From Bacteroidaceae bacterium (lineage in GTDB: Bacteria; Bacteroidota; Bacteroidia; Bacteroidales; Bacteroidaceae): a stretch of DNA of 48,107 bases. The notes beneath the pieces are model-generated. The model saw nothing but the letters and a program-made list of their open reading frames with translations, was not told the origin of the DNA and searched no databases. Positions within the stretch are counted from its first letter, which is position 1. Each line of letters opens with the position of its first letter. The stretch covers positions 1-48,107 of the forward strand of contig JAFZXF010000072.1 of assembly GCA_017616915.1 (NCBI GenBank). The letters run 5' to 3'. The position numbers were made by a program, and so were the translations under genes. Below, piece by piece: positions 26,195 to 34,580 of the stretch.

Positions 26195-26878
26195 TTAATC
26201 GGAATAAGCACGCGGAAACTTGACGACATCGTCAACACTGTTTGTCTTAGCAGGGCTCTGATAATAAACCTTGATAAGTGCGCTGTCCTTAAGGAAATCC
26301 ACGGAGCCAATCTCCACGTTGAGCACCTTCACTCCGAGGCGCTTCTCAAGGTCGGCATACATCTCTTCGCGCTTATCTGGAGTAATGAGTTTGATATTGT
26401 CATACCTCACATACTTACACGACACATGCTTAGCCAACAGGTTGCTCTCTGCCAGACTTACGGCAATAACAAAGATGACATTTGCTGCCGCAAGCTCGGC
26501 AATACTTAGTTTCTGAGCCATACCGTTAACCACACTCAGCGCCACCAGGAAGAAGAGATAGGTCATCTCGCGGATTGGCACCGACTCAGTGCGGTAACGT
26601 ATGATGCCAAACACGGCGAACAGTCCCAAAGCTGCGCCGATCTTCATCTTCGCACCATCCATGAGATAGATGAGCATGAAGATACTTACCGCAAAGAGCA
26701 GGAAGGTAAAGTAATAGTCGCGCCTGCGGCTCTTGGGATAATAGAAGAAGTGTACCACTACCCACACCATGACGACATTTATCATGAATCGGGAGATCAT
26801 CTCAATCAGTGCAGGCACATCTATCCATTCGATGGTCCCGCTGGCTGCGGCAAGCAGTCCGGAAGTGAATGCTAACAT
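26195..26878 (-). CDS. DUF4956-family membrane protein
   Basis: A 227-residue inner-membrane protein with four to five hydrophobic helices between residues 20 and 145 (such as FMINVVMVWVVVHFFYY and YYFTFLLFAVSIFMLIYL). A GAALGLFAVFGIIRYRTESVP segment follows, which is the hallmark loop of DUF4956, and then a soluble C-terminal alpha/beta domain (about 150-227, KLITPDKREEMYADLEKRLG). DUF4956 genes are commonly neighbours of VTC-domain polyphosphate polymerases, as here (61-bp gap). It may act as a membrane partner of the polymerase; this is inferred from the recurrent neighbourhood. Confidence 0.85.
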   Translation of the reverse strand: MLAFTSGLLAAASGTIEWIDVPALIEMISRFMINVVMVWVVVHFFYYPKSRRRDYYFTFLLFAVSIFMLIYLMDGAKMKIGAALGLFAVFGIIRYRTESVPIREMTYLFFLVALSVVNGMAQKLSIAELAAANVIFVIAVSLAESNLLAKHVSCKYVRYDNIKLITPDKREEMYADLEKRLGVKVLNVEIGSVDFLKDSALIKVYYQSPAKTNSVDDVVKFPRAYSD

Positions 26879-26939
26879 ATTATTTCAGTTTTTATTTTCT
26901 TTATTATTATACACTGTTTTAATCTTATCTGCCGGCAGG

Positions 26940-27692
26940 CTACAACTCCTCAAGCGGCAGCGGCACATAGCTGTTTCGACGCATTATCTCGCGCATCTTC
27001 ATCTTGAGCATATTTGCCCTGAGGGAGGGGTTAGTCATGTGAGAACCAATAACATACTTGCTGTAGCCGTGAGGCATGATACGCAGGCGCAACAAGATAT
27101 CCTTGATGGGAGAATAAACCAGTCCGTCGCGCTTAAGCTCGATAATTACCAGCTGGTCGGAACTGGCCACTTTGTTAGTATCGAAATTGGTGTAGTCTAT
27201 GTCAAAGTCGATAGTCAGCCGCTCGGTCTTGCCTCTATTTACCAACGTGATGCGATGGAAATGGTTCTGCAGACATGGATGGAACTCGCTCATACTGCAC
27301 GCCGTATGCTTAATCACAAAATCTTCGCCGCCAGTAGATAGCACATCTTCCTGCGAAGGCACTTGGATGCGCTTTTTGCGAGTCTTGCCGTGATTATCCT
27401 TTTTCTTCACCTCGAGGAAAGTGAGACCATCGGAGTCCTCATAGGTACGCACTCTCACCTTGGTACGCGGCCTGTGGCCAACCTGATGCATTTGATAGAA
27501 GCGGTAGTCGGGCGAATCCCAATATATGGTGCGGTACTGGGAAATGCGCGTCTCACCTATCTCCTGTACGAAATAATCTTCCCTCGCAAGAGCGAGCACC
27601 TGTAGGAGCTGAGCTTTGTTGGCAAGAAACTTGGTGTCGGTGCGATTCATCAGTTTGATGCCCGACATCTCGTCAAGAGTGATGCGCGGCAT
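26940..27692 (-). CDS. VTC-domain polyphosphate polymerase-like protein
   Basis: A cytoplasmic tunnel-fold protein of the VTC/CYTH group expected to polymerise ATP gamma-phosphate into polyphosphate. Motifs matching the yeast Vtc4 active site are seen in order: LMNRTDTKF (basic entry), TKVRVRTYED (paired Arg), TFLEVKKKD (Glu and Lys), RLTIDFDI, VIIELKRDG (metal-binding Glu) and GYSKYVIG (late Lys). All charged positions appear kept, so an active enzyme is likely. The frame is open to a TTG at 27785 (281 aa), but the -7 box TAAATTTG (27764-27771) lies inside that extension. I therefore prefer the ATG at 27692 (250 aa); the true start is uncertain. First gene of the operon. Confidence 0.85.
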   Translation of the reverse strand: MPRITLDEMSGIKLMNRTDTKFLANKAQLLQVLALAREDYFVQEIGETRISQYRTIYWDSPDYRFYQMHQVGHRPRTKVRVRTYEDSDGLTFLEVKKKDNHGKTRKKRIQVPSQEDVLSTGGEDFVIKHTACSMSEFHPCLQNHFHRITLVNRGKTERLTIDFDIDYTNFDTNKVASSDQLVIIELKRDGLVYSPIKDILLRLRIMPHGYSKYVIGSHMTNPSLRANMLKMKMREIMRRNSYVPLPLEEL

Positions 27693-27763
27693 TTCTTGCA
27701 GAGAAGCGAATATTTTATCGTTTACGACTGTGATAGCTGTATATATTAATAATGTATTGGGTG

Positions 27764-27771
27764 CAAATTTA
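27764..27771 (-). promoter_or_regulatory. -7 box of the VTC operon
   Basis: Reads TAAATTTG on the minus strand followed by CACCC, a good TAnnTTTG match, 71 nt upstream of the ATG at 27692. It argues against translation from the TTG at 27785. Confidence 0.5.
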
Positions 27772-27830
27772 AACAAATTTCCCAATATCTTCCCTCTTTA
27801 TGCACATAAAAAGGCGATAAAACGAAAAAA

Positions 27831-27866
27831 CGGAACCTTTTTGCTTCATTTTGCAAAAGGATTCCG
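27831..27866 (-). terminator. Terminator of rplS
   Basis: CGGAA-CCTTTT-GC pairs with GC-AAAAGG-TTCCG (two single-base bulges, 8-nt loop), followed on the minus strand by TTTTTT. It lies 61 bp beyond the rplS stop. Confidence 0.8.
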
Positions 27867-27927
27867 CCTTTTCTAACATGTTTAAAGCGTACTTGCCTTA
27901 CATTGTCTTGTAATAAGGATTTAAGAA

Positions 27928-28299
27928 CTAAGCCTCTTCTTTCGGGGCATTGTAGCGCTTTTCCTTGATACGAGCCTTCTTACCTGTGAGATTCCTGAGG
28001 TAATAGAGCTTAGCGCGGCGCACCTTACCAACCTTGTTGACAGTGATGCTGTCGATGGCAGGCGAATTGATGGGGAAGATACGTTCTACACCTACGGTGC
28101 CGCTCATCTTGCGAACGGTGAAACGCTTCTGGTCGCCATGACCGCAAATCTTAATTACTACGCCACGGAAAAGCTGGATTCTCTCCTTGTTTCCCTCAAC
28201 AATCTTGTATGCGACGGTAATGGTGTCGCCGGATTTGAATGCCGGTACCTCTGTGCCGGTACTGAAAGCCTGTTCGGCTACCTTAATCAAGTCTTCCAT
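27928..28299 (-). CDS. rplS: 50S ribosomal protein L19
   Basis: A 123-residue ribosomal protein at the 30S-50S interface. The L19 signature is clear: [54 protein letters not shown], and [20 protein letters not shown]. Start ATG at 28299. The gene stands alone instead of with rimM-trmD, as is usual in Bacteroidales. It has a long leader with a -7-like TTCCTTTG at 28392-28399 and its own terminator. Confidence 0.98.
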   Translation of the reverse strand: MEDLIKVAEQAFSTGTEVPAFKSGDTITVAYKIVEGNKERIQLFRGVVIKICGHGDQKRFTVRKMSGTVGVERIFPINSPAIDSITVNKVGKVRRAKLYYLRNLTGKKARIKEKRYNAPKEEA

Positions 28300-28391
28300 C
28301 TTAGTATATAATGGATTTTGGGTTATTTGTCAATTCTGCGCAACATAACAGGCAACTCTTCTTCCTGCCAGCGATTACGCAAAAAGCGCTG

Positions 28392-28399
28392 CAAAGGAA
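28392..28399 (-). promoter_or_regulatory. Variant -7 box of rplS
   Basis: Reads TTCCTTTG on the minus strand inside GTTGTTCCTTTGCA. The ompA-like gene has nearly the same sequence at 38353-38360. It departs from TAnnTTTG at the second base. The leader would be about 90 nt. Confidence 0.45.
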
Positions 28400-28525
28400 C
28401 AACATTTTTTTGAAACAGCCAAGATTTCTTCCACTTTTTTGCCCTCCACGCACATAAAAAGCCTGAAAATGGGCAGTGGACTTAAAAAAGTCAAGGCAGG
28501 CAACACCTTTCTGAAGTCTAAGGAG

Positions 28526-31500
28526 TTACTCGAAAGATGTCTTCACTCCGTCAAACTGTTCCAGCGCTTCCACAAAGTCATAGCTAAGCTTTACGCCATT
28601 GTGCAGAGTCATAGTAAGCGGAGTATGAGTCTGAGTATCTACCGCCACCAGCTTGAGAGTAGTAGGACCTTTTCCGCCTTTCACTCCTTTGAGCAAGAGG
28701 GCATTAAATTGCTCGCTGAAAGTTTCTACCGGCACTTTTACAGTAAAATTCTTGAACTTCTCCTTCTGCTCCTCGGCAAGATTGTTGACCGACAACATCT
28801 TCATGTTGATGCGCGAAGGATTGTAAGGATTTTGTTCCAGTTTTATCTTCATATAGACCACTGCATCCTTGCGGAAAGTATTGCGGAAATCCAACCAATG
28901 GTCGAAGATGGCGATGTCGCCCTCTCCGTCGAAATCCTCTATCTTGATTCTTCCGAACAAGCGGCCTTGCTTGGTGGTTCGCTCTATCACATCGGTTACT
29001 ATACCGCCACAAGTCCACTCCTGTCCCTGCGCCAGCAAGTCCTCGCGTTGCTCATCGGCAAGCATCGCGGGGTGAGCCGAGCAGCACTTCTTCAGGAACA
29101 GCTTGTAGTCGTCCAGCGGATGGGCAGAGAGATAGATTCCTATAAACTCGCGTTCTTTGTTGAGTATGTCAAGCGTATTGAAGTTGCCTACATATACAGG
29201 AATTTCGGGCTTGGTAATGCTGAACTCCTCCATATCGCCAAAAAGCGACGCCTGTGCCTGCAACTTATCGTTCTGACAGGTGGTGCCGTACTTCATCAGT
29301 GCATCCAGGAACACATCGCCCTTGCTATTTGCAAACACGTATTGCTCACGCTTTAGGCCCATGCTGTCGAATGCTCCGCTGAATACCAGCGCCTCGAAGC
29401 ATCGGCGGTTTACATTGGTGTAGTTAACGCGCTCGGCGAAATCGAAGATATCTTTGTACGGACCGTTCTTCTCGCGCTCCTCGATAATAGCCTCAGCAGC
29501 TGCCTCACCCATATTCTTAATGGCGGCAAGGCCAAAACGTATCTCGCCTTTCTTGTTGACACCAAAATCCGAATAACTCTCATTGATATCGGGACCAAGA
29601 GTGGGAATATTCATGATTCGACACTCGTCCATCAGCTTGGTAATCTCCTTGATGTCATTGCGACGGCGAGTCATGATGGCCGCCATAAACTCAGCGGGAT
29701 AGTGGGCCTTGAGATACGCTGTCTGATAGGCAACCCACGAGTAGCAGGCAGCATGGGACTTGTTGAAGGCGTAAGAGGCAAAGGCTTCCCAGTCGCCCCA
29801 TATCTTCTCCAGCATCTTCGGATCGTGACCATTCTTCTTGCCGCCATCAATGAATTTAGGCTTCATGGCATCAACGATGTCCTTCTTCTTCTTACCCATC
29901 GCCTTACGCAGAGAGTCACTCTCGCCACGAGTGAAACCTGCCAACTCGCGACTCAACAACATCACCTGCTCCTGATAAACGGTGATGCCGTAAGTGTCCT
30001 TAAGATACTTCTCCATAACTGGAATGTCATAAGTGATGGGCTCTATGCCGTGCTTACGACGGATAAACTGCGGAATGTAGCCCATTGGCCCCGGACGGTA
30101 CAAGGCATTCATGGCTATGAGGTCTTCAAAAACCGTGGGCTTCAACTCTCGCAAATACTTCTGCATGCCGGGTGACTCGAACTGGAAAGTACCTACCGTG
30201 CGACCTTCCTGATAGAGTTTATAGGTCAACTCGTCGTCGATGGGGATATTGTCCAGATCTATGTCTATGCCGCGGGTGCGCTTAACCACCTTGACGGCTT
30301 CTTTCTGCTCCGACAGAGTCTTCAACCCGAGGAAGTCCATCTTGATGAGACCTGTGGACTCTATCACATGGCCGTCATACTGAGTAACCGTTGTTTTCTG
30401 GCCGGGGAAATCAGGGTCGTCGGCAGTAGAAACCGGCACATGGTCGGCTATCGGGTCACGACAGATGATAAAACCACAAGCATGTATGCCCGTGCCTCTG
30501 ACTGTACCTTCCAGCTTACGGGCATACTTAATGGTATTACGTTCACGCTCGTCGTTGCTCTGCTCAGCCTTCTGTAGCTCCGGAGTACATTTGATAGCGT
30601 TGTCAAGGTTCATCTTCAAGTCCTTGCCTTTGTAGTTGAGCCTCTCGGGAATAGCTTTACAAAGCGCATTGCTGATGTCGAGCGGCAACTTCTCCACTCG
30701 CGCCACGTCTTTCAGCGAGTTTTTTGTCGCCATCGTAGCGTAGGTGATGATGTGGGCACAGTTCTCTGCGCCATATTTATCCATCACATACTGCAGCACC
30801 CGTCCGCGTCCGTCATCGTCGAAATCAGTATCAATATCAGGCAGCGAGATACGGTCGGGGTTTAGGAAACGCTCAAACAGCAGGTCATATTTCAGTGGGT
30901 CTATCCTGGTAATTCCCAGACAGTAGGCCACCACACTACCGGCAGCTGAACCTCGTCCCGGACCAACCCAAACGCCCAAATCCTTGCGGGCAGCATTGAT
31001 AAAGTCCTGCACTATAAGGAAGTAGCCGGGGAAACCCATCGTCTTCATGACATGCAACTCGAAGCGCATTCGCTTCTCCACTTCCTCTGGCACAGGGTCG
31101 CCGTAAATGCGGCGCGCACCTTCAAAAGCAAGCTCGGCGAGGTAATCGGCTTCAAACTTTATGCGGTAAAGCTTATCGTATCCGCCCAACTTCTCTATCT
31201 TGCTTTCACCCTCTTCGCGAGACAAAGCATTCTCACCGTTCTCATCACTGGTAAACTCGCGGAACAGTTCTTCTTCGGTGAATTTCTCGCGCCACTCTTC
31301 CTCTGTGCCAAACTCTTTAGGAATAGGGAAATTGGGCATGATGGCATTACTGTCGATATCATACATCTCGACCTTGTCCAATATCTCGCATGTGGTAGCC
31401 AGAGCCTCCGGCACGTCGCTGAAGATAGCATTCATCTCCTCACGAGTCTTAAACCACTCCTGCTTAGTGTAAAGCAAGCGGTCGGGAGCGTCGAGATCCT

Positions 31501-32248
31501 TGCCAGTCGAAAGACACAGCAGGTGGTCGTGAGCCTCGGCATCATCTTCGTCCACAAAGTGGCAGTCGTTGCTGCATATCAGTTTCACACCATACTCACG
31601 GGCAAGCTCCATCATCACCCTATTGGCTTGCTGCTGCAAGGGATACACTTCGCGGTTCGCCAGCTGCGCAGGATTCTTCACCTCATGGCGCTGCAACTCC
31701 AGATAGTAGTCGTCGCCCCACAGCTTTTTGTGCCACTCAATAGCTTCCCTCGCGCCAGCCATATCGTTGTTGAGGATCTTGACGGGCACTTCGCCGGCTA
31801 TACATGCCGAGCACACTATCAGGCCTTCGTGGAAACGCTCCAAATCCTTACGGTCGGTACGCGGATGACCATAGAATCCATCTATCCACGCTCTCGACAC
31901 CAGTTTTATCAGGTTGTGATAGCCTGTCAGGTTCTTCGCAAGCACTATCAAATGATAGCCTCCGCGGTCATTCTGCAGGTGGTCCCTGTCCTCCTTAGTG
32001 CGGCGGGCCACATACATCTCGCAGCCACAGATAGGCTTGAACGGCTCCAGCCCTTCTTTCTTACGTTTCTTGTTGAGTTCCTGGCAGCAGTCAAACAGCT
32101 CCTTGATGCCAAACATGTTGCCGTGATCGGTAATTGCCAAGCCTCTCATTCCGTTGCCTACCGCTTTGTCAATCAGTTTGGGAATGGGCGACATACCGTC
32201 CAATATAGAGTAGTACGTATGTACGTGAAGGTGTACGAAATCTTCCAT
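28526..32248 (-). CDS. dnaE: DNA polymerase III subunit alpha
   Basis: Replicative DNA polymerase catalytic subunit, 1240 residues. An N-terminal PHP domain is seen (HLHVHTYYSILDGMS at 7-20, AITDHGNMFG). The polymerase core has GPGRGSAAGSVVAYCLG (about 429-445) and the catalytic carboxylates in PDIDTDFDDDGRG (470-482), then FQFESPGMQKYLREL, ALYRPGPM, and VYQEQVMLL. A helix-hairpin-helix region with FDFAERVNYTNVNRR and an OB fold (GGIVTDVIERTTKQGRLFGR) lie near the C-terminus. Complete, with no frameshift. The start ATG at 32248 has a -7 box 23 nt upstream. It diverges from the RNA helicase gene. Confidence 0.98.
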   Translation of the reverse strand: MEDFVHLHVHTYYSILDGMSPIPKLIDKAVGNGMRGLAITDHGNMFGIKELFDCCQELNKKRKKEGLEPFKPICGCEMYVARRTKEDRDHLQNDRGGYHLIVLAKNLTGYHNLIKLVSRAWIDGFYGHPRTDRKDLERFHEGLIVCSACIAGEVPVKILNNDMAGAREAIEWHKKLWGDDYYLELQRHEVKNPAQLANREVYPLQQQANRVMMELAREYGVKLICSNDCHFVDEDDAEAHDHLLCLSTGKDLDAPDRLLYTKQEWFKTREEMNAIFSDVPEALATTCEILDKVEMYDIDSNAIMPNFPIPKEFGTEEEWREKFTEEELFREFTSDENGENALSREEGESKIEKLGGYDKLYRIKFEADYLAELAFEGARRIYGDPVPEEVEKRMRFELHVMKTMGFPGYFLIVQDFINAARKDLGVWVGPGRGSAAGSVVAYCLGITRIDPLKYDLLFERFLNPDRISLPDIDTDFDDDGRGRVLQYVMDKYGAENCAHIITYATMATKNSLKDVARVEKLPLDISNALCKAIPERLNYKGKDLKMNLDNAIKCTPELQKAEQSNDERERNTIKYARKLEGTVRGTGIHACGFIICRDPIADHVPVSTADDPDFPGQKTTVTQYDGHVIESTGLIKMDFLGLKTLSEQKEAVKVVKRTRGIDIDLDNIPIDDELTYKLYQEGRTVGTFQFESPGMQKYLRELKPTVFEDLIAMNALYRPGPMGYIPQFIRRKHGIEPITYDIPVMEKYLKDTYGITVYQEQVMLLSRELAGFTRGESDSLRKAMGKKKKDIVDAMKPKFIDGGKKNGHDPKMLEKIWGDWEAFASYAFNKSHAACYSWVAYQTAYLKAHYPAEFMAAIMTRRRNDIKEITKLMDECRIMNIPTLGPDINESYSDFGVNKKGEIRFGLAAIKNMGEAAAEAIIEEREKNGPYKDIFDFAERVNYTNVNRRCFEALVFSGAFDSMGLKREQYVFANSKGDVFLDALMKYGTTCQNDKLQAQASLFGDMEEFSITKPEIPVYVGNFNTLDILNKEREFIGIYLSAHPLDDYKLFLKKCCSAHPAMLADEQREDLLAQGQEWTCGGIVTDVIERTTKQGRLFGRIKIEDFDGEGDIAIFDHWLDFRNTFRKDAVVYMKIKLEQNPYNPSRINMKMLSVNNLAEEQKEKFKNFTVKVPVETFSEQFNALLLKGVKGGKGPTTLKLVAVDTQTHTPLTMTLHNGVKLSYDFVEALEQFDGVKTSFE

Positions 32249-32270
32249 TTTAATAGTAGTTATTCAGCTG

Positions 32271-32278
32271 CAAAGTTA
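32271..32278 (-). promoter_or_regulatory. -7 box of dnaE
   Basis: Reads TAACTTTG on the minus strand followed by CAGC, 22 nt before the dnaE ATG. Confidence 0.6.
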
Positions 32279-32282
32279 CTAA

Positions 32283-32353
32283 AAACATTGAACATTTACC
32301 TTCGCCCTCACAACTTTTTTCAAAGATATTTTTCAAAAAAAAGTTCAATGTTT
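32283..32353. repeat. Inverted repeat between dnaE and helicase promoters
   Basis: AAACATTGAAC (32283-32293) and GTTCAATGTTT (32343-32353) are perfect 11-bp inverted copies spaced 49 bp apart, each just upstream of one of the two divergent promoters. The core GTTCAAT is the same heptamer that is tandemly repeated at 35151-35178. Confidence 0.75.
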
Positions 32354-32386
32354 ACTCAAAATAATCCTCAAATCTCAATTTATTTG

Positions 32387-32394
32387 TACCTTTG
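32387..32394 (+). promoter_or_regulatory. -7 box of the RNA helicase gene, start codon only 8 nt away
   Basis: TACCTTTG followed by CACTTCGT and then the ATG at 32403. Transcription should begin within a few bases of the ATG, leaving no space for a ribosome-binding site. Confidence 0.6.
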
Positions 32395-32402
32395 CACTTC
32401 GT

Positions 32403-33761
32403 ATGGATAACATAGACAGCATTCTTCAGAACCTCGGACTGCAGCAGCTCAGCGACATGCAGGAAAACGCAGTAGCACTGATACGCGCTAATCGCAACGT
32501 GGTGTTACTCGCTCCCACCGGCTCGGGCAAAACCCTCGCTTTTCTCCTGCCACTGACTGAAGCCATTGACAAAACCCGCGACGAAGTACAGGCTCTCATC
32601 CTATCGCCCACACGGGAACTCGCGTTGCAGACACTCAATGTGCTCAATGCAATGAAGACCGGAGTCCGCGCTCTTTGCTGCTATGGAGGCCGTCCGGCTA
32701 TGGACGAGCACCGTAAGATCAACGCTCTTCACCCACAGATAATCATCGGCACGCCCGGCCGCCTCAACGACCATATCGACAAGCAAAACTTTTCCACAGC
32801 AGCAATACGTACGCTCGTGGTTGACGAGTTCGACAAGATGTTTGAACTTAACTTCCAAGACGAAGTGGAGAGTTTGCTCGGCAAGGTGCCCCAGAGAGAA
32901 CGCTGCATTCTGGCTTCTGCCACTAATATGCCACAGATTCCCACCTTTGCAGGATTTCGCAACCAACCACCTGCCATGCTCAATTTCCTTGTGCGTGAGA
33001 ATGGAACGGTAGATACAAAAATACGCCATTTCATCGTACGATCTGAGCAGAAGGACAAACTACTCACGGCAAGTCGCCTGCTATGCCTGTTGGGGGCGAA
33101 GCAGAGCATCCTTTTTGTCAACTATCGCGAGGCAGCAGAGCGCGTGGCACAGTGGCTCATTCATGAAGGGCATAGCGTAAGTCTCTTTCACGGCGGACTG
33201 GAGCAGACAGACCGCGAAGCCGCTCTCAACCTCTTCCGCAGCGGAAGTGCTAACGTGCTTGTTTCTACTGAACTGGCGGCAAGAGGCATCGATATTCCCG
33301 CGCTGCAAAACGTGATACACTATCACCTTCCTGCCAACCCAGAAGCATACATTCATCGTTGCGGGCGCACAGCTCGATGGGATACCGACGGAAATTCATT
33401 CCTTATTGTAGGTCCCGAGGAACAAGTGCCAAAGTATCCGGACGTGCAATTCGAACAGTTTCCTTTGCAGCCGCCCTATCCTACGCCGGCAAAGCCTGAG
33501 TGGGCAATGCTATACATCGGTCGGGGCAAGCGCGACAAACTCAGCAAAGGCGACATAGTGGGATTCCTGTGCAAGACTGGGCGCATTAAAGCCACCGACA
33601 TAGGCGTCATCGATGTCAAGGAACGATATGCGCACGTAGCCGTCAGGCGCAGCGAACTCAAACAGCTGATGCTCCATATCATAGGCGAAAAAATAAAGAA
33701 GATGACTACACGCATTGAGTCGGTTGCGCAAAAACAATCACACAATGCTGTAAAAAAGTAG
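32403..33761 (+). CDS. DEAD-box-type RNA helicase with DbpA-like RNA-binding domain
   Basis: A 452-residue ATP-dependent RNA helicase. RecA domain 1 has the Q-motif region (LQQLSDMQENAV), Walker A APTGSGKT (37-44), PTRELALQ, GTPGRL and motif II as DEFD (141-144) instead of DEAD, then SAT. RecA domain 2 has SILFVNYREAAERVAQWL, VLVSTELAARGIDIP and YIHRCGRTAR. The C-terminal part (about 365-440, LYIGRGKRDKLSKGDIVGFL) matches the DbpA RNA-binding fold, which in DbpA recognises 23S rRNA hairpin 92. A role in 50S assembly is therefore likely. The DEFD variant keeps the two metal/ATP acidic residues. It has a near-leaderless transcript. Confidence 0.92.
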   Translation: MDNIDSILQNLGLQQLSDMQENAVALIRANRNVVLLAPTGSGKTLAFLLPLTEAIDKTRDEVQALILSPTRELALQTLNVLNAMKTGVRALCCYGGRPAMDEHRKINALHPQIIIGTPGRLNDHIDKQNFSTAAIRTLVVDEFDKMFELNFQDEVESLLGKVPQRERCILASATNMPQIPTFAGFRNQPPAMLNFLVRENGTVDTKIRHFIVRSEQKDKLLTASRLLCLLGAKQSILFVNYREAAERVAQWLIHEGHSVSLFHGGLEQTDREAALNLFRSGSANVLVSTELAARGIDIPALQNVIHYHLPANPEAYIHRCGRTARWDTDGNSFLIVGPEEQVPKYPDVQFEQFPLQPPYPTPAKPEWAMLYIGRGKRDKLSKGDIVGFLCKTGRIKATDIGVIDVKERYAHVAVRRSELKQLMLHIIGEKIKKMTTRIESVAQKQSHNAVKK

Positions 33762-33841
33762 TAAACGCGGCGTTTTATGTCAAAAAAACTTAAAATGCCA
33801 CATTCTTAACCTGCCAATTTACAAACATAGCAACTTTTCGC

Positions 33842-33849
33842 TACCTTTG
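33842..33849 (+). promoter_or_regulatory. -7 box of the glycine-zipper lipoprotein gene
   Basis: TACCTTTG followed by CAGCG, 50 nt before the ATG at 33900. Confidence 0.6.
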
Positions 33850-33899
33850 CAGCGAGAAATCTACCTCCATAGTACATAACAATCTAAAAAATCGGTAAT

Positions 33900-34574
33900 A
33901 TGAAAAAGTTAGGAATCTTCGCACTATCAGCAGCCCTGCTCTTCAGCAGCTGCGAAAGTTCTGATCAGTTTGGTGCCGCAGCAGGCGGCAGTTTCCTCGG
34001 CGGCATTTTCGGCTCAGCCATCGGCGGACTGATGGGCGGGCCCCGCGGATCGGATGCCGGCACCGTAATAGGTATGATTGCCGGTGCGGCAGTTGGTGCA
34101 GCATCTGCCTCCACCGAACAACGTGGAAGGAGCTCCTATGACTATACCTCAGACAACTACAACCGTCGCGGTAAGGTTGTATACTCCGGTCACGCAACGG
34201 AAGCAGAGCGCATGGGGCGTGAGTTTGCCAATATCGAAATCAAGAACCTACGCTTCGTTGACCGCAACAATAATCAGGCAATTGATGCCGCAGAGAACAG
34301 CAAAATCGTTTTTGAAGTCAAGAACAACGGTGCCAGAACCATCTACGACATCGCTCCCGTCATCTCTGTAACTGGCTCCAAACACATCGTCATCTCTCCC
34401 ACTGCAGTCATCAGCTATATCGATGCCGGCCAGTCAATAAGGTATTCTGCAGAGGTATATGCCGACCGTAAACTCCGCGATGGAATCGCCGATTTTACTA
34501 TCAGCTTTGCCCGTGGAGACTACCTCTATAACATGACATCCTTCCAGCTTGCCACACGCGCAAGGCGTAGGTAA
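33900..34574 (+). CDS. Glycine-zipper lipoprotein
   Basis: A 224-residue predicted outer-membrane lipoprotein. The signal ends LLFSSC (Cys19). Residues about 25-70 are a glycine-zipper segment (GGSFLGGIFGSAIGGLMGG, then GTVIGMIAGAAVGAA) able to pack as membrane helices. After a Ser/Tyr/Arg linker comes a beta-rich domain (about 115-224: IEIKNLRFVDRNNNQAIDA, KIVFEVKNNGARTIYDIAP) resembling a CARDB/immunoglobulin-like fold, with an EF-hand-like DRNNNQAID loop. No enzymatic motif is visible. Its stop lies only 6 bp from the stop of the convergent VanZ gene, with no terminator between them. Function is unknown; an envelope-stability role is plausible. Confidence 0.75.
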   Translation: MKKLGIFALSAALLFSSCESSDQFGAAAGGSFLGGIFGSAIGGLMGGPRGSDAGTVIGMIAGAAVGAASASTEQRGRSSYDYTSDNYNRRGKVVYSGHATEAERMGREFANIEIKNLRFVDRNNNQAIDAAENSKIVFEVKNNGARTIYDIAPVISVTGSKHIVISPTAVISYIDAGQSIRYSAEVYADRKLRDGIADFTISFARGDYLYNMTSFQLATRARRR

Positions 34575-34580
34575 ACCCTT

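Noticed and set aside
28439..29356. 305-codon plus-strand frame at the end of dnaE
   Set aside because: Almost entirely antisense to the dnaE 3' region; no independent evidence.
31052..32410. 452-codon plus-strand frame opposite dnaE
   Set aside because: dnaE on the minus strand has all polymerase motifs; the antisense frame has no domain, ribosome site or promoter.
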